DNA from: Pseudomonas alcaliphila JAB1
Lineage (GTDB): Bacteria; Pseudomonadota; Gammaproteobacteria; Pseudomonadales; Pseudomonadaceae
Assembly: GCF_001941865.1 (NCBI RefSeq)
Contig: NZ_CP016162.1
Coordinates: 5,204,501-5,268,500, forward strand
DNA: 64,000 nt
Reading direction: 5' to 3'
The first letter of the stretch is position 1. Each line of letters starts with the position of its first letter. The notes beneath the pieces were generated by a model that did not search any database, was not told the origin of the DNA, and saw only the letters and a list, made by a program, of their open reading frames with translations. The translations under genes and the position numbers were made by a program. This document shows, in pieces, positions 53,287 through 62,118 of this stretch.

Positions 53287-53682
53287 ATGATCAACCTGTT
53301 CGATGTCTTCCTGCTGATGCTGTTCGCTGCCGTCTGCGCCTGGTTGTGGCGCGGCCATGGTATTCGCGAGCGTGCACTGGCGTTCGCCAAGCAGCATTGC
53401 GCCAAGCTCGACGTGGAGCTGCTCGACGGTGCCGTGGCGCTGCGCCGCTTGGCCATCCAGCGTGATGCCAGGGGCCATCGCCGTCTGGCGCGACTCTATG
53501 ACTTCGAGTTCACCGTCACCGGCGAGCAACGACTGCGCGGGCATATCAGCATGTTCGGCCCGCATCTCGGCCGCATCGAACTGCAGCCCCATCCGATACT
53601 GGAGCCGCAGCCCGAGCCGGTTGCGGTGCAGCAGCCAGGCAACGTCATCCGCCTGGAAGACTGGCGGCGCAAGGCGCAGTAG
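53287..53682 (+). CDS. DUF3301 membrane-anchored protein
   Basis: A 131-residue protein with one N-terminal helix (FDVFLLMLFAAVCAWLW) followed by a cytoplasmic domain (RGHGIRERALAFAKQHCAKLDVELLDGAVALRRLAIQRDARGHRRLARLYDFEFTVTGEQRLRGHISMFG). This matches DUF3301, a family of unknown role found in gammaproteobacteria. It ends with VIRLEDWRRKAQ. A REP palindrome follows. Confidence 0.85.
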   Translation: MINLFDVFLLMLFAAVCAWLWRGHGIRERALAFAKQHCAKLDVELLDGAVALRRLAIQRDARGHRRLARLYDFEFTVTGEQRLRGHISMFGPHLGRIELQPHPILEPQPEPVAVQQPGNVIRLEDWRRKAQ

Positions 53683-53702
53683 AGCAGCGTGCAGCCTCAA
53701 TC

Positions 53703-53760
53703 GTAGGAGCCGGCTTGCCGGTGATATTCGCTACTTGATCGCCGGCAAGCCGGCTCCTAC
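53703..53760. repeat. REP-type palindrome (GTAGGAGCCGGC family)
   Basis: GTAGGAGCCGGCTTGCCGG faces CCGGCAAGCCGGCTCCTAC between two convergent genes; same family as 5680-5740. Confidence 0.8.
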
Positions 53761-53776
53761 ATGATGTAGAGATCTA

Positions 53777-54655
53777 TCAGCTGCGCTGCAGCAGAAAGTC
53801 AGCCACGCGCTCGGCGCTATCCGCCGGTTGCTCCTGCATGAAGCAGTGCCCACCCGGCACCACCTGACTGCGCACATGGGGGTTGCTCGCGCACCAGCGC
53901 GCCACGGACTTGGCAACGAAGGGATAGGTGCGTGAGCCGTGAATCACTTCGGTCGGCGTCGTCACCTTGGCCAGCGAAGGCCACAGGCGCCGCGGGAAGG
54001 AACCGAAAATATCCGCCTCGCGGCTGGGTCGACACTTGAGTTCGACACCGCCCTCGACCTCCTTCAGCGCATGCTCGATATAGGCGTCGAATGCCGCCTC
54101 GTCCCAACCACGGAACATGCCACGACCATGCAGCGCAGCGTGCGCGCTGGCACGGTCCGGCCATTGCCGGCGGCGCTTCTGCGCCTTCTTCGCCATGCCG
54201 GTGCGCTGCGCCAGACCGACCACATCGGACAGCGCCATCACCCCGATCATCGCTGGGCTGAACAGCACCGGATCGAGCAGCACGGCACGGCGGAACAGCT
54301 CGGGATGACGCGCCAGGATCAGGCTGGTGAGCACACCGCCGAAGCTGTGACCAAGGGCGAAGCGCGGCACTTCACCGAACGGCCCACGCAGCGCAGCAAA
54401 GGCTTCCACCGCCAGCTCGGCGCTGCGGTTCCAGCCGTGGAAGCGGCCGCCGTGATCGCTGTCGCCATGGCCCTGCACGTCGCACAGCCAGAGATCGAAG
54501 TCCTCGGCCAGCAGCGCCAGCATCGGCGTGTAGACACGCCCGCAATAGCCATTGCCGTGCAGGAAATGCAGCAGCGGCTTGCCCGAGGGCGGCGTGTGCC
54601 AGCCGCGCAGGGTGAAACCGGCAGAGGTGTCATGAGACCAGGGCAGCAGTTGCAT
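53777..54655 (-). CDS. Alpha/beta hydrolase
   Basis: A 292-residue hydrolase. LLHFLHGNGYCGRVYTPMLALLAEDFDLWLCDVQGHGDSD gives the oxyanion region. The nucleophile elbow is GHSFGG (Ser104). EVIHGSRTYPF carries a probable acid region and VPGGHCFMQEQP the catalytic His. The closest style is esterase/lysophospholipase-like, but the substrate is not evident. It is followed after 34 bp, in the same orientation upstream, by a COG0523 GTPase. Confidence 0.87.
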   Translation of the reverse strand: MQLLPWSHDTSAGFTLRGWHTPPSGKPLLHFLHGNGYCGRVYTPMLALLAEDFDLWLCDVQGHGDSDHGGRFHGWNRSAELAVEAFAALRGPFGEVPRFALGHSFGGVLTSLILARHPELFRRAVLLDPVLFSPAMIGVMALSDVVGLAQRTGMAKKAQKRRRQWPDRASAHAALHGRGMFRGWDEAAFDAYIEHALKEVEGGVELKCRPSREADIFGSFPRRLWPSLAKVTTPTEVIHGSRTYPFVAKSVARWCASNPHVRSQVVPGGHCFMQEQPADSAERVADFLLQRS

Positions 54656-54689
54656 TGAGGTTATCCACAGCGACGAAAGCGCGGCGAGT

Positions 54690-55670
54690 TTAGCAGTCTG
54701 TCGCAGGGATTCGGCAGGTGGCGAAGGAGGTAGTCAGCACGTCGATGTTCTGTGCCTGATCGAAGATCAGCTCCAACCGTGAGTCCTTGCGCCATTCGCT
54801 CGGACTCCAGGCCGCCAACGCTTGCCCCTGCAAGGCATTCAACGAGTGCCAGCCTGCGGCACCATGCAGCACGGCCTTGGCCCTGCGCCAACCCAGGCTT
54901 TGCAGCCAGCGGCTGACCTGCTCGAGGTCGAAACGCTGGCTCGGGTGCCAGCGCCAGCCGATACTCCAGCCTTCGATCTGGTCCTGCACCTGGCAGACAG
55001 GCTCGGCGGCGTTGCGCCAGATCTGCGCCAGGCCGGGTGCAGCTGTGGGTAACTCGGCGCTCACCTCGATGGGCGAGGCCTGCGCTGCCAGGCCCGGCAA
55101 CAGGGCCAAGTCGAGCCGACCCTGCGCGGTCCAGTGCAGCGGCACGGATGGCAGATCGGTAGCAATCCGCGCTCGCGTCTCGGCGTCCAAGTCTTCGCTC
55201 TTGTTCAACAGCAGCAAGCCGGCCTCATCCAGCGCCTGACGCTGCACGTCCGGCAGCGGCTGACCGCTAGCCAGCGCGGCAGCATCCAGCACCATCAGTG
55301 CCGGTTGCACGGCCAACACACCGAGCCAGGGCGGCTGGCGCAATTGCGCCAGCACCTGCGCCGGATGCCCCAGGCCGGACGGCTCGATCAGCAGGCGGTC
55401 GGGCCTGGCCTTGCGCAGCAGGCGCCCGAGACCAACCTGAAACGGCGCGCCGTTGACGCAGCACAGGCAACCACCTGCCACTTCGGCCATGGCAATGCCG
55501 TCGTCGCCCTGCTCGAGCAAGGCGGCGTCCAGACCGATCTGGCCGAATTCGTTGATCAGCACCGCCCAGCGCTCGCCCGCCGGTTTCTGCGCCAGCAGGT
55601 GACGGATCAACGTGGTCTTGCCGGCACCGAGCGGGCCGGCAATGAGGTGGGTAGGGATTTGACTGAGCAT
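54690..55670 (-). CDS. COG0523-family GTPase (CobW/YjiA-like)
   Basis: A 326-residue metallochaperone-type GTPase. Walker A is GPLGAGKTTL, the metal-binding CxCC is in AGGCLCCVNGA, switch-type LLIEPSGLGHP follows, and the guanine-specificity segment is LLNKSEDL. The C-terminal domain has WRWHPSQRFDLEQVSRWLQSL. ATG 55670 is chosen from the family start; the longer frame runs into the divergent promoter. No Zur box was found upstream, unlike the paralogue at 57083-58288, so it may serve another metal or basal need. Confidence 0.88.
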   Translation of the reverse strand: MLSQIPTHLIAGPLGAGKTTLIRHLLAQKPAGERWAVLINEFGQIGLDAALLEQGDDGIAMAEVAGGCLCCVNGAPFQVGLGRLLRKARPDRLLIEPSGLGHPAQVLAQLRQPPWLGVLAVQPALMVLDAAALASGQPLPDVQRQALDEAGLLLLNKSEDLDAETRARIATDLPSVPLHWTAQGRLDLALLPGLAAQASPIEVSAELPTAAPGLAQIWRNAAEPVCQVQDQIEGWSIGWRWHPSQRFDLEQVSRWLQSLGWRRAKAVLHGAAGWHSLNALQGQALAAWSPSEWRKDSRLELIFDQAQNIDVLTTSFATCRIPATDC

Positions 55671-55765
55671 GAATGTATGTTCGGTGGTTCGCCAGACAAG
55701 TGCCAGCACAGACTGCGATTAAGCAGCATGCTAGATTCGCCGGCAGTTTTTCGGGAGTCGAAACG

Positions 55766-56116
55766 ATGCGTGCATGGCTGTTGCTGTTTTCCCTGCTGCC
55801 GGGCCTGGCCCTGGCCGAAGCCTGCGTGGTGCATAGCCAGGCCGAACGCCTGGACGTGAAGGTCTGCCAGGAGAATCGCAACATCCCCGCCACGCTGTTT
55901 CGCGAGGGCTTCTGCCAACCGCAGTTGCAAGGCCAGACGGTCGAGGTGGAGTTCGTCGAGCAGTGCCCCAAGGGTGCCCACGGCGTCTGCCAGAACGCGC
56001 GCGCCGGTAGCGGTATGTACCTGCAGAACATCCACTACTACGGCGTGGCCAGCGACGCGTTGTACCTGGAGCCGGCCTGCAAGACGCAGTATCAGGGCCA
56101 GTGGATCAAGCCCTGA
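55766..56116 (+). CDS. Small secreted Cys-rich protein
   Basis: A 116-residue protein with a clear signal peptide (MRAWLLLFSLLPGLALA) and six cysteines in the mature part (CVVHSQAERLDVKVCQENRNIPATLFREGFCQPQ, CPKGAHGVCQNA, PACKTQYQG), suggesting three disulfides in the periplasm. I do not recognise the family. ATG 55766 starts the signal peptide. It is divergent from the COG0523 GTPase by 95 bp. A REP palindrome follows its stop. Confidence 0.78.
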   Translation: MRAWLLLFSLLPGLALAEACVVHSQAERLDVKVCQENRNIPATLFREGFCQPQLQGQTVEVEFVEQCPKGAHGVCQNARAGSGMYLQNIHYYGVASDALYLEPACKTQYQGQWIKP

Positions 56117-56126
56117 GCCGAGTGCT

Positions 56127-56180
56127 GTAGGGCGGGTGCAACCCGCCACTCCCTGCTTGGCGGGTTACACCCGCCCTACG
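56127..56180. repeat. REP-type palindrome (GTAGGGCGGGTGCAACCC family)
   Basis: GTAGGGCGGGTGCAACCCGC faces GCGGGTTACACCCGCCCTAC. Solo relatives occur at 35652-35680 and 52592-52613. Confidence 0.8.
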
Positions 56181-56188
56181 CGGAAACG

Positions 56189-56206
56189 CTGACATCAAAC
56201 TGTCAC
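56189..56206 (+). promoter_or_regulatory. PHO box (PhoB site)
   Basis: CTGACATCAAACTGTCAC matches the 7-4-7 PhoB direct repeat (CTGTCAT-N4-CTGTCAT) with two mismatches. CCTAAT (56217-56222) follows after 10 bp, the same spacing as in the classic phoA promoter. Confidence 0.6.
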
Positions 56207-56228
56207 CCAACAGGCGCCTAATGATAAC

Positions 56229-56302
56229 CCTCATGCCGGGTCACGCGCCGGCATGATCTCTTGGTGCTTAAGGCCGGGGCAGTCGCTCCGGCCTATTTTT
56301 TG
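56229..56302 (+). ncRNA. Candidate phosphate-regulated small RNA
   Basis: Downstream of the PHO box and -10-like hexamer a transcript of about 73 nt is predicted. It has a perfect nine-bp hairpin (TCATGCCGG/CCGGCATGA, 56231-56256), a 14-nt linker (TCTCTTGGTGCTTA), and a terminator hairpin (AGGCCGG/CCGGCCT) with T-run at 56296-56301. No plus-strand gene follows until 58797, so the promoter is not for a protein. No known RNA family was recognised. The start point is estimated. Confidence 0.55.
56271..56302 (+). terminator. Rho-independent terminator of the candidate small RNA
   Basis: AGGCCGG and CCGGCCT, ten-base loop, then ATTTTTTG. The T-run is on the plus strand; the minus-strand gene DUF1826 ends 137 bp away. 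Confidence 0.75.
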
Positions 56303-56330
56303 TTATGCCCCATTGCAGTGGATCATTTCT

Positions 56331-56420
56331 CGTAGGAGCCACGCCTCGCGGCGAATAGTGATCACGCCGCAGGTTTCCTGAACAACCACGATCGCTTCGC
56401 CCCGAGGCGGGGCTCCTACC
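56331..56420. repeat. Long imperfect REP-type palindrome
   Basis: CGTAGGAGCCACGCCTCGCG faces CGCCCCGAGGCGGGGCTCCTAC (shown in part) with an internal GTGATCAC. The rest of the 322-bp gap holds the repeat at 56127 and the small RNA candidate. Confidence 0.55.
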
Positions 56421-56438
56421 GTCGTCAGCGGGCGATAT

Positions 56439-57083
56439 TCAGGCCAGCCAATCCAGGGTCAACAGCAAGCGTCGCTGCCCGGCAGGCGGTTGCGGCGAGC
56501 GGTGGATCAGCCCGCGTCCCTCGTTACCCTGCCATTTCTCGCCCTTGGCCAGCGCTACATGGCCGGCGTCGAGACGCTGGATCAACGCCTCGTCCTGCGG
56601 CTCTGCGCCCGGCTGACCGAGCTTGCTGCGCGGCATCGCGCCCTCCTCCAGCCAGTCGCTGCCGACACCGGCATAGCTGGTGATCAGCCGCAGCGGCACA
56701 TGGTCGACGTGAAAACGCGGGCACATGGCCTTGTCCAGCGCGCGCAGGCGCAGGCCGATGCGCCGGGCATCGAGCAGGCAGGCGTAGGCCCGCACCAGCC
56801 AGGTCACGTCGGCGAGAAAGGCCGCCTGACCCGGCAGATCGGCGTACTGCGCCAGCAGGCCGTCGAGGTTCGGCTCGCTGTCCGGCTGCGCCAGCTCCAG
56901 GGTCATGGACTGCGCCAGCGGCTCACCTTGCGCCAGCAGCGCATCGGCGAAGTCGGCGATCTGCGCCGGCAGGCGGCGCTGCCAGACGGCCAGATTGACG
57001 CCGTCATGCAGCACCTCGCTGAGCACCTGGATATCCTCGCCCAGCACCTGCCGGGACACTTTCGGCAACTGCAGGGCGAACAT
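56439..57083 (-). CDS. DUF1826 protein, zinc-starvation operon
   Basis: A 214-residue protein of the DUF1826 family: FHVDHVPLRLITSYAGVGSDWLEEGAMPR and GNEGRGLIHRSPQPPAGQRRLLLTLDWLA are conserved, with His/Asp/His arrangement recalling an iron- or 2-oxoglutarate-type metal site. The start overlaps the zigA stop by one base (TGATG), so it is the third gene of the Zur-controlled dksA2-zigA unit. Its reaction is unknown; co-occurrence with COG0523 GTPases suggests zinc-sparing metabolism. Confidence 0.85.
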   Translation of the reverse strand: MFALQLPKVSRQVLGEDIQVLSEVLHDGVNLAVWQRRLPAQIADFADALLAQGEPLAQSMTLELAQPDSEPNLDGLLAQYADLPGQAAFLADVTWLVRAYACLLDARRIGLRLRALDKAMCPRFHVDHVPLRLITSYAGVGSDWLEEGAMPRSKLGQPGAEPQDEALIQRLDAGHVALAKGEKWQGNEGRGLIHRSPQPPAGQRRLLLTLDWLA

Positions 57084-58288
57084 CAGGCGGCCTCCTGCTG
57101 CCAGGCACCGAAGGGGTCAGCGAGCAGGCACCAGGCATCCGGGCCGCCGGCCATTTCCTCATCGGTCAGCAGGCAGTCGTCCAGCTCACGCACCAACTGC
57201 GGGAAGTCGATGTTCTGGCCAATGAATACCAGCTCCTGGCGGCAGTCGCCGACCTCGGCGCTCCAGTGCTTCATGATCGTCTGCAGACCTTCCTCGTCCT
57301 GCGGCCAGTGCTGCTTGGGTACGAAGCGCCACCAGCGTCCGGCCAGGCCGTGGCGCATCAGTCCGCCGGCCTGCGACCAGCTGCCGGCCTCCTGGTATTT
57401 GCTGGCCAGCCAGAAAAAGCCCTTGGAGCGCAGCAGTCGGCCATTGCGCCATTCCTGAGAGAGGAAATCGAAGAAGCGCTGCGGATGGAACGGCCGGCGC
57501 GCACGGTAAGCACTGGAGGCGATGCCGTATTCCTCGGTTTCCGGCACGTGCTCGCCACGCAGTTCCTTGAGCCAACCCGGTGCCTGCGACGCGCGGTCGA
57601 AGTCGAAGCGGCCGGTGTCGAGGATCTTGTCCAGGGCGATCTGCCCCATGCTCATGGCCTGGATGTCGGCGTGGGTGTTGAGCCCGCGCAGGATGGCCAT
57701 CAACTCCTCGCGCTCGGCCTGGCTGATCAGGTCGATCTTGCTGATGAGGATGACGTCGGCGAACTCCACCTGCTCGATCAGCAGGTCGGTGATCGAGCGT
57801 TCGTCCTCCTCACCCAGGGTTTCGCCACGGCTGGCCAGGCTGTCGGCCTCATGGAAATCGCGCAGGAAGTTCACCCCGTCGACCACCGTGACCATGGTGT
57901 CCAGCCGCGCCAGGTCGGACAGGCTGCGTCCCTGCTCATCGCGGAAGGTGAAGGTCTCGGCCACCGGCAGCGGCTCGCTGATGCCGGTGGACTCGATCAG
58001 CAGGTAGTCGAAGCGGCCGTCGCGGGCCAGGCGGCTGACCTCGTCGAGCAGGTCTTCGCGCAAGGTGCAGCAGATGCAGCCGTTGCTCATCTCCACCAGC
58101 TTCTCTTCGGCACGGTTGAGGCTGACGTCCTGCTGGACGGTGGCACCGTCGATGTTGATCTCGCTCATGTCGTTGACGATCACCGCGACCTTGCGGCCTT
58201 CGCGGTTCTTCAGCACATGGTTGAGCAGGGTGCTCTTGCCGGCGCCGAGAAAGCCGGACAGCACGGTAACGGGTAGACGCTGATTCAT
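57083..58288 (-). CDS. zigA: Zinc metallochaperone GTPase ZigA
   Basis: A 401-residue COG0523 GTPase. Walker A is [15 protein letters not shown], the CxCC motif is [34 protein letters not shown] is the switch, ISKIDL is the G4 motif. A C-terminal CobW domain has [17 protein letters not shown] and [18 protein letters not shown]. The family delivers zinc to essential enzymes in shortage. It begins 14 bp after dksA2 and overlaps the next gene, and its promoter carries a strong Zur box. Confidence 0.92.
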   Translation of the reverse strand: MNQRLPVTVLSGFLGAGKSTLLNHVLKNREGRKVAVIVNDMSEINIDGATVQQDVSLNRAEEKLVEMSNGCICCTLREDLLDEVSRLARDGRFDYLLIESTGISEPLPVAETFTFRDEQGRSLSDLARLDTMVTVVDGVNFLRDFHEADSLASRGETLGEEDERSITDLLIEQVEFADVILISKIDLISQAEREELMAILRGLNTHADIQAMSMGQIALDKILDTGRFDFDRASQAPGWLKELRGEHVPETEEYGIASSAYRARRPFHPQRFFDFLSQEWRNGRLLRSKGFFWLASKYQEAGSWSQAGGLMRHGLAGRWWRFVPKQHWPQDEEGLQTIMKHWSAEVGDCRQELVFIGQNIDFPQLVRELDDCLLTDEEMAGGPDAWCLLADPFGAWQQEAA

Positions 58289-58302
58289 GGGGTGTTCCTC
58301 GT

Positions 58303-58725
58303 TCAGTCACGGTCACGCTGATGTTTTTCGCGCTGCTCCTGGCGCTCCTTGGCTTCGATGCACAGGGTCGCGGTGGGGCGCAGCAGCAAGCGTTTCAGGC
58401 CGATGGGTTCGCCGGTCTCGGCGCACCAGCCGTATTCGCCACGCGCCAGGCGTTCGAGCGCCTGGTCGATCTTGTCCAGCAGCTTCTTTTCCCGCTCCAG
58501 CAGGCGCAGCTGCCACTGGCGCTGTTCCTCGGCGGCGCCGATATCGGCGACGTCGCTGCTGATCTCGGGTTGGCGCAGCTCGGTGAATTCCTCATCGATG
58601 CGCGCCTGCAACTCGGCACGCTGAGTCAGCAGCAGCTCGCGGAAGAACTGCTGCTGGGCGTCGTTCATGTAGTCGTCGGCTGGCTGGGCCAACAGTTCGG
58701 CTTCGGTGGTCGCGGTCAGGGTCAT
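58303..58725 (-). CDS. dksA2: Zinc-independent DksA2
   Basis: A 140-residue RNA-polymerase-binding stringent-response factor. The coiled coil carries the DxxDxA-type tip ([13 protein letters not shown]). In the finger region the four Cys of DksA are reduced to two: Cys101, Thr104, Cys122 and Ala125 ([12 protein letters not shown] ... [10 protein letters not shown]). That is the pattern of P. aeruginosa DksA2, which works without zinc. First gene of the operon dksA2-zigA-DUF1826, divergent from folE2. Confidence 0.94.
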   Translation of the reverse strand: MTLTATTEAELLAQPADDYMNDAQQQFFRELLLTQRAELQARIDEEFTELRQPEISSDVADIGAAEEQRQWQLRLLEREKKLLDKIDQALERLARGEYGWCAETGEPIGLKRLLLRPTATLCIEAKERQEQREKHQRDRD

Positions 58726-58750
58726 GGCAAATCGGCTGGCTTGTTTTAAT

Positions 58751-58765
58751 TGTTATAACATAACA
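58751..58765. promoter_or_regulatory. Zur box between dksA2 and folE2
   Basis: TGTTATAACATAACA contains the GTTATA-N-ATAAC type Zur palindrome. It lies 25 bp from the dksA2 start and 31 bp from the folE2 start and can shut both directions. Confidence 0.85.
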
Positions 58766-58796
58766 TTTATTTCTGACCGCTACCCACGGATTTACG

Positions 58797-59687
58797 ATGA
58801 ACGAACAGCCTCTGCCGGATATTGCCGCCCAAGCCACCCACCATGACCTGCCGCTGGACTGGGTCGGCATGGCCGGCATCGCCCTGCCCCTTCGTCTGGC
58901 GGACGCCGCCGTGACCGCCTGCGTCGATATCGGCGTGAGCCTCGACGATGCCGGCGCACGCGGCATCCACATGTCGCGCCTGTACCTGGCGGCGCAGCGC
59001 CTGGTGCATCAGCCATTGAACGTGCCGGCGGTGCTTCAGGTGCTGGACGACTGCCTGAGCAGCCACCAGGAACTGTCCGACAGCGCCACCCTGACTCTGC
59101 GCGGCGAAGTGCCGCTCAAGCGTCCGGCGCTGGTCAGCCCGCTGCACGGCTGGAAGACCTACCCCTTCGAACTACACGCCCGGCAGGACGGCCGCGGCGT
59201 GAACATCGAGTTGCAGGTCGAGGTCAGCTACTCGTCCACCTGCCCTTGCTCGGCAGCGCTGGCACGGCAGCTGATCCAGCAACGCTTCGCCTGGGACTTT
59301 CCCGACCAGCAGGTGGATTACTCCAGCGTGCTCGACTGGCTCGGCTCGACTCAGGGTATCGTCGCCACCCCGCACAGCCAGCGCAGTACGGCGACCCTGC
59401 AACTGCGCCTGGCACCGGGCTGCATCGAACTGCCCGTACTGGAGTTGATCGACAGTGCCGAGCAGGCCCTCGGCACGCCGGTACAGACCGCGGTGAAGCG
59501 CGCCGACGAACAGGCCTTCGCCCTGGCCAACGGGCAGAACCTGATGTTCTGCGAAGACGCCGCACGCCGTCTACACCGTGCCCTGCGCCAATTGCCGCAA
59601 GCCAGCGCGTTCCGCCTCAAGGTCGTACACGCAGAAAGCCTGCACGCCCACGACGCAGTGGCCGAAAGCAGCTGGAACTGGTGTTGA
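58797..59687 (+). CDS. folE2: GTP cyclohydrolase FolE2 (type IB)
   Basis: A 296-residue zinc-independent substitute for FolE, making 7,8-dihydroneopterin triphosphate for folate synthesis. [12 protein letters not shown] (57-68), the catalytic Cys149 in [23 protein letters not shown] and [17 protein letters not shown] are family motifs. It uses metals other than zinc, which fits control by the adjacent Zur box and its pairing with dksA2 and zigA. Confidence 0.95.
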   Translation: MNEQPLPDIAAQATHHDLPLDWVGMAGIALPLRLADAAVTACVDIGVSLDDAGARGIHMSRLYLAAQRLVHQPLNVPAVLQVLDDCLSSHQELSDSATLTLRGEVPLKRPALVSPLHGWKTYPFELHARQDGRGVNIELQVEVSYSSTCPCSAALARQLIQQRFAWDFPDQQVDYSSVLDWLGSTQGIVATPHSQRSTATLQLRLAPGCIELPVLELIDSAEQALGTPVQTAVKRADEQAFALANGQNLMFCEDAARRLHRALRQLPQASAFRLKVVHAESLHAHDAVAESSWNWC

Positions 59688-59787
59688 ACAGGCATGGGGT
59701 TTTGTCTGCATCTGGCGTCGGCAGAAGTCGCCCCTGAGCCAGCGCCAGGAGCACCGCCGACGTGCTGATCCCGAGGAGTCGTCACGC

Positions 59788-60033
59788 ATGAAACGCCTGG
59801 CCATCTTTCTGCTACGCGGCTACCAGTACCTGATCAGCCCATTGCTGGGGCCGCGCTGCCGCTTTCACCCCAGCTGCTCACATTACGCCATCGAGGCACT
59901 GCAACAGCACGGCCTGCTACGCGGCCTGTGGCTGACCCTACGCCGGCTGCTGCGCTGTCACCCCTGGCATGCGGGCGGCCACGACCCAGTACCGCTCACC
60001 GATCGTTGCCCCCAGAAACATCGTCATGACTGA
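59788..60033 (+). CDS. yidD: Membrane protein insertion efficiency factor YidD
   Basis: An 81-residue protein, [20 protein letters not shown] then [49 protein letters not shown], a full YidD signature. YidD sits at the inner membrane and helps YidC insertion. ATG 59788 has GAGGAG ahead of it. The usual yidD is beside rnpA and yidC; this one follows folE2 by 100 bp, so it is a probable second copy, possibly in the zinc regulon. Confidence 0.92.
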   Translation: MKRLAIFLLRGYQYLISPLLGPRCRFHPSCSHYAIEALQQHGLLRGLWLTLRRLLRCHPWHAGGHDPVPLTDRCPQKHRHD

Positions 60034-60198
60034 TGTACAGCAGCCGGGGTTATGTCAGCGGCCTGCGCAGCAAAGGGCGCGGTGGCTATCCTGAACGGGT
60101 AACGGCCATTCCCGGAGCGGCTGCTTGAGCGGCCTGGAACCGGGCAAAGCCTGTGGCGTCTGTGCTTAGATAGACGCCCACGCTGTAAAGGACACCGC

Positions 60199-62118
60199 AT
60201 GCAGATCGAACTGATCGAGATCCGCGACCACCTGAATCGCTACGCCCCCTTCGACAACCTGCCGGAACAAACTCTCGACGAGATCGCCCGCCAGGTGCAG
60301 GTGGGCTACTTCAAGGCCGGTAGCGAAATCCTCGCCGTCGGTGCGCCGATCCACGAGCTGCATTACGTGCGCAGCGGCGCGGTGGAAATCCACCGGCGTG
60401 GCGGCGAACTGCACAACCGCCTCAGCGAGGGCGACATCTTCGGTCAGGCCGGCCTGCTGCGCGGCAACAAGGTACGCCTGGGTGCCACCGCGATCGAAGA
60501 CAGCCTGATCTACTTCATCCCCGGCGCGCTGTTCCATCAGCTCTGCGAGCAGTTCGACAGCTTCGCCGACTTCGTCGAGGCCGAAGGTCAGTCGCGCCTC
60601 AAGTCCGCCCTGGAAGACAGCCACGGCAAGGCCAGCGAGCTGATGAAGATCAAGGTGCGCAAGCTGATCTCGCGCGGCGCTGTCAGCGTGCCGCTGGATA
60701 CGCCGATCCAGCAGGTAGCGCAGGTGATGACCGAACACAGCGTGTCCTCGGTGATCGTCGTCGACCCCGGCACGCGCTGGCCCGACCCGCACCAGGTGGA
60801 TGTCGCCGACCAGCAGAGCCAGGTCATGGCCGGCATCCTCACCGACCGCGACCTGCGCACCCGCGTGGTTGCCGCCGGTCTGCCCAGCGACACCCCGGTC
60901 AGCCAGATCATGACGCCCAACCCCATCACCCTGCAGGCCGACGACTCGGTGTTCGAGGCCATGCTGTGCATGCTGCGCAACAACATCCACCATCTGCCGG
61001 TGCTGCATCGCCGCCGCCCGGTGGGCGTGGTGGCGCTGGCCGACATCATCCGCTACGAGTCGCGCAGCAGCCTGTATCTGGTCAACGGCATCTTCAACAA
61101 GACCTCGGTGGAAGGACTCAAGAGCCTGCTGCCAGACCTGCGCGCCACCTTCGTGCGCATGGTCGCCGACGACGCCAGCGCACATATGGTCGGCAGCGCC
61201 ATGAGCGGCATCGGCCGCGCCTTCAGCCAGCGCCTGCTGGAGTTGGCCGAACAGAAGCTCGGCCCGCCGCCGGTGCCCTACTGCTTCATGGTCGCCGGCT
61301 CCATGGCCCGCGACGAGCAACTGCTGCTCACCGATCAGGACAACGCCCTGGTGCTCGACGACCGCTTCGATGCGGACGAACACGACGCCTACTTCGCAGA
61401 ACTGGCGCAGTTCGTCAGCGACGGTCTGGCCGCCTGCGGCTACAGCTACTGCAAGGGCGGCATCATGGCCACCAACCCCAAATGGCGGCAGCCGCTGAAG
61501 GTGTGGCGGCAGTACTTCAGCGAATGGATCGAGCGGCCCAACCCGGAAACCCTGCTCAATGCCAGCATCTTCTTCGACCTTGACGGCCTCTACGGCGAAA
61601 CCGAGCTGGTGGAAAACCTCAAGGACCTGCTCGCCGCAAAAGCCAGCGCCAGCCCTGCCTTCCTCGCTGCGCTGGCGCGTAACGCGCTCAATCGCACGCC
61701 GCCGCTGGGCTTCTTCCGCACCTTCGTGATGGAAACCGACGGCCGCCACCGCAACATCATCAACCTCAAGGGCCGCGGCACCGCGCCGCTCACCGACCTG
61801 ATCCGCGTGCACGCCCTGGCCTGTGGCTCCAAGGCACAAAACTCGCTGGATCGCCTCGACGCCATCGCCGCCACCAAACTGTTGCCCAAGGAAGCGCTGG
61901 AGCACCTGCGCTACGCCTTCGAGTTCCTCAGCCTGGTGCGCGTGCGCCACCAGGCCCGTGAAGTAGAGGCTGGCAACGCGCCGAGCAACTACATCGAGCC
62001 GGAACAGTTCAGCGCCAGCGAACGCCAGCACCTCAAGGAAGCCTTCCAGGTGATCAGCAACGCGCAGAAATTCCTGCGCTTTCGCTACCCGGCGCAACCG
62101 GCGGGCCGCCCGCGATGA
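60199..62118 (+). CDS. cNMP-binding, CBS and DUF294 nucleotidyltransferase-like protein
   Basis: A 639-residue cytoplasmic signalling protein. Domains in order: Crp-type nucleotide-binding fold (about 10-130; LPEQTLDEIARQVQVGYFKAGSEILAVGAPIHELHYVRSG), two CBS domains (about 155-290; VSVPLDTPIQQVAQVM, VVGVVALADIIRYES-like), the DUF294 nucleotidyltransferase core (about 330-470; FMVAGSMARDEQLLLTDQDNALVLDD with the GS and DxD metal motif), and the DUF294_C substrate-binding helices. Such proteins are thought to regulate partners by adenine-nucleotide sensing. Its stop overlaps an exonuclease gene (ATGA). Confidence 0.88.
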   Translation: MQIELIEIRDHLNRYAPFDNLPEQTLDEIARQVQVGYFKAGSEILAVGAPIHELHYVRSGAVEIHRRGGELHNRLSEGDIFGQAGLLRGNKVRLGATAIEDSLIYFIPGALFHQLCEQFDSFADFVEAEGQSRLKSALEDSHGKASELMKIKVRKLISRGAVSVPLDTPIQQVAQVMTEHSVSSVIVVDPGTRWPDPHQVDVADQQSQVMAGILTDRDLRTRVVAAGLPSDTPVSQIMTPNPITLQADDSVFEAMLCMLRNNIHHLPVLHRRRPVGVVALADIIRYESRSSLYLVNGIFNKTSVEGLKSLLPDLRATFVRMVADDASAHMVGSAMSGIGRAFSQRLLELAEQKLGPPPVPYCFMVAGSMARDEQLLLTDQDNALVLDDRFDADEHDAYFAELAQFVSDGLAACGYSYCKGGIMATNPKWRQPLKVWRQYFSEWIERPNPETLLNASIFFDLDGLYGETELVENLKDLLAAKASASPAFLAALARNALNRTPPLGFFRTFVMETDGRHRNIINLKGRGTAPLTDLIRVHALACGSKAQNSLDRLDAIAATKLLPKEALEHLRYAFEFLSLVRVRHQAREVEAGNAPSNYIEPEQFSASERQHLKEAFQVISNAQKFLRFRYPAQPAGRPR

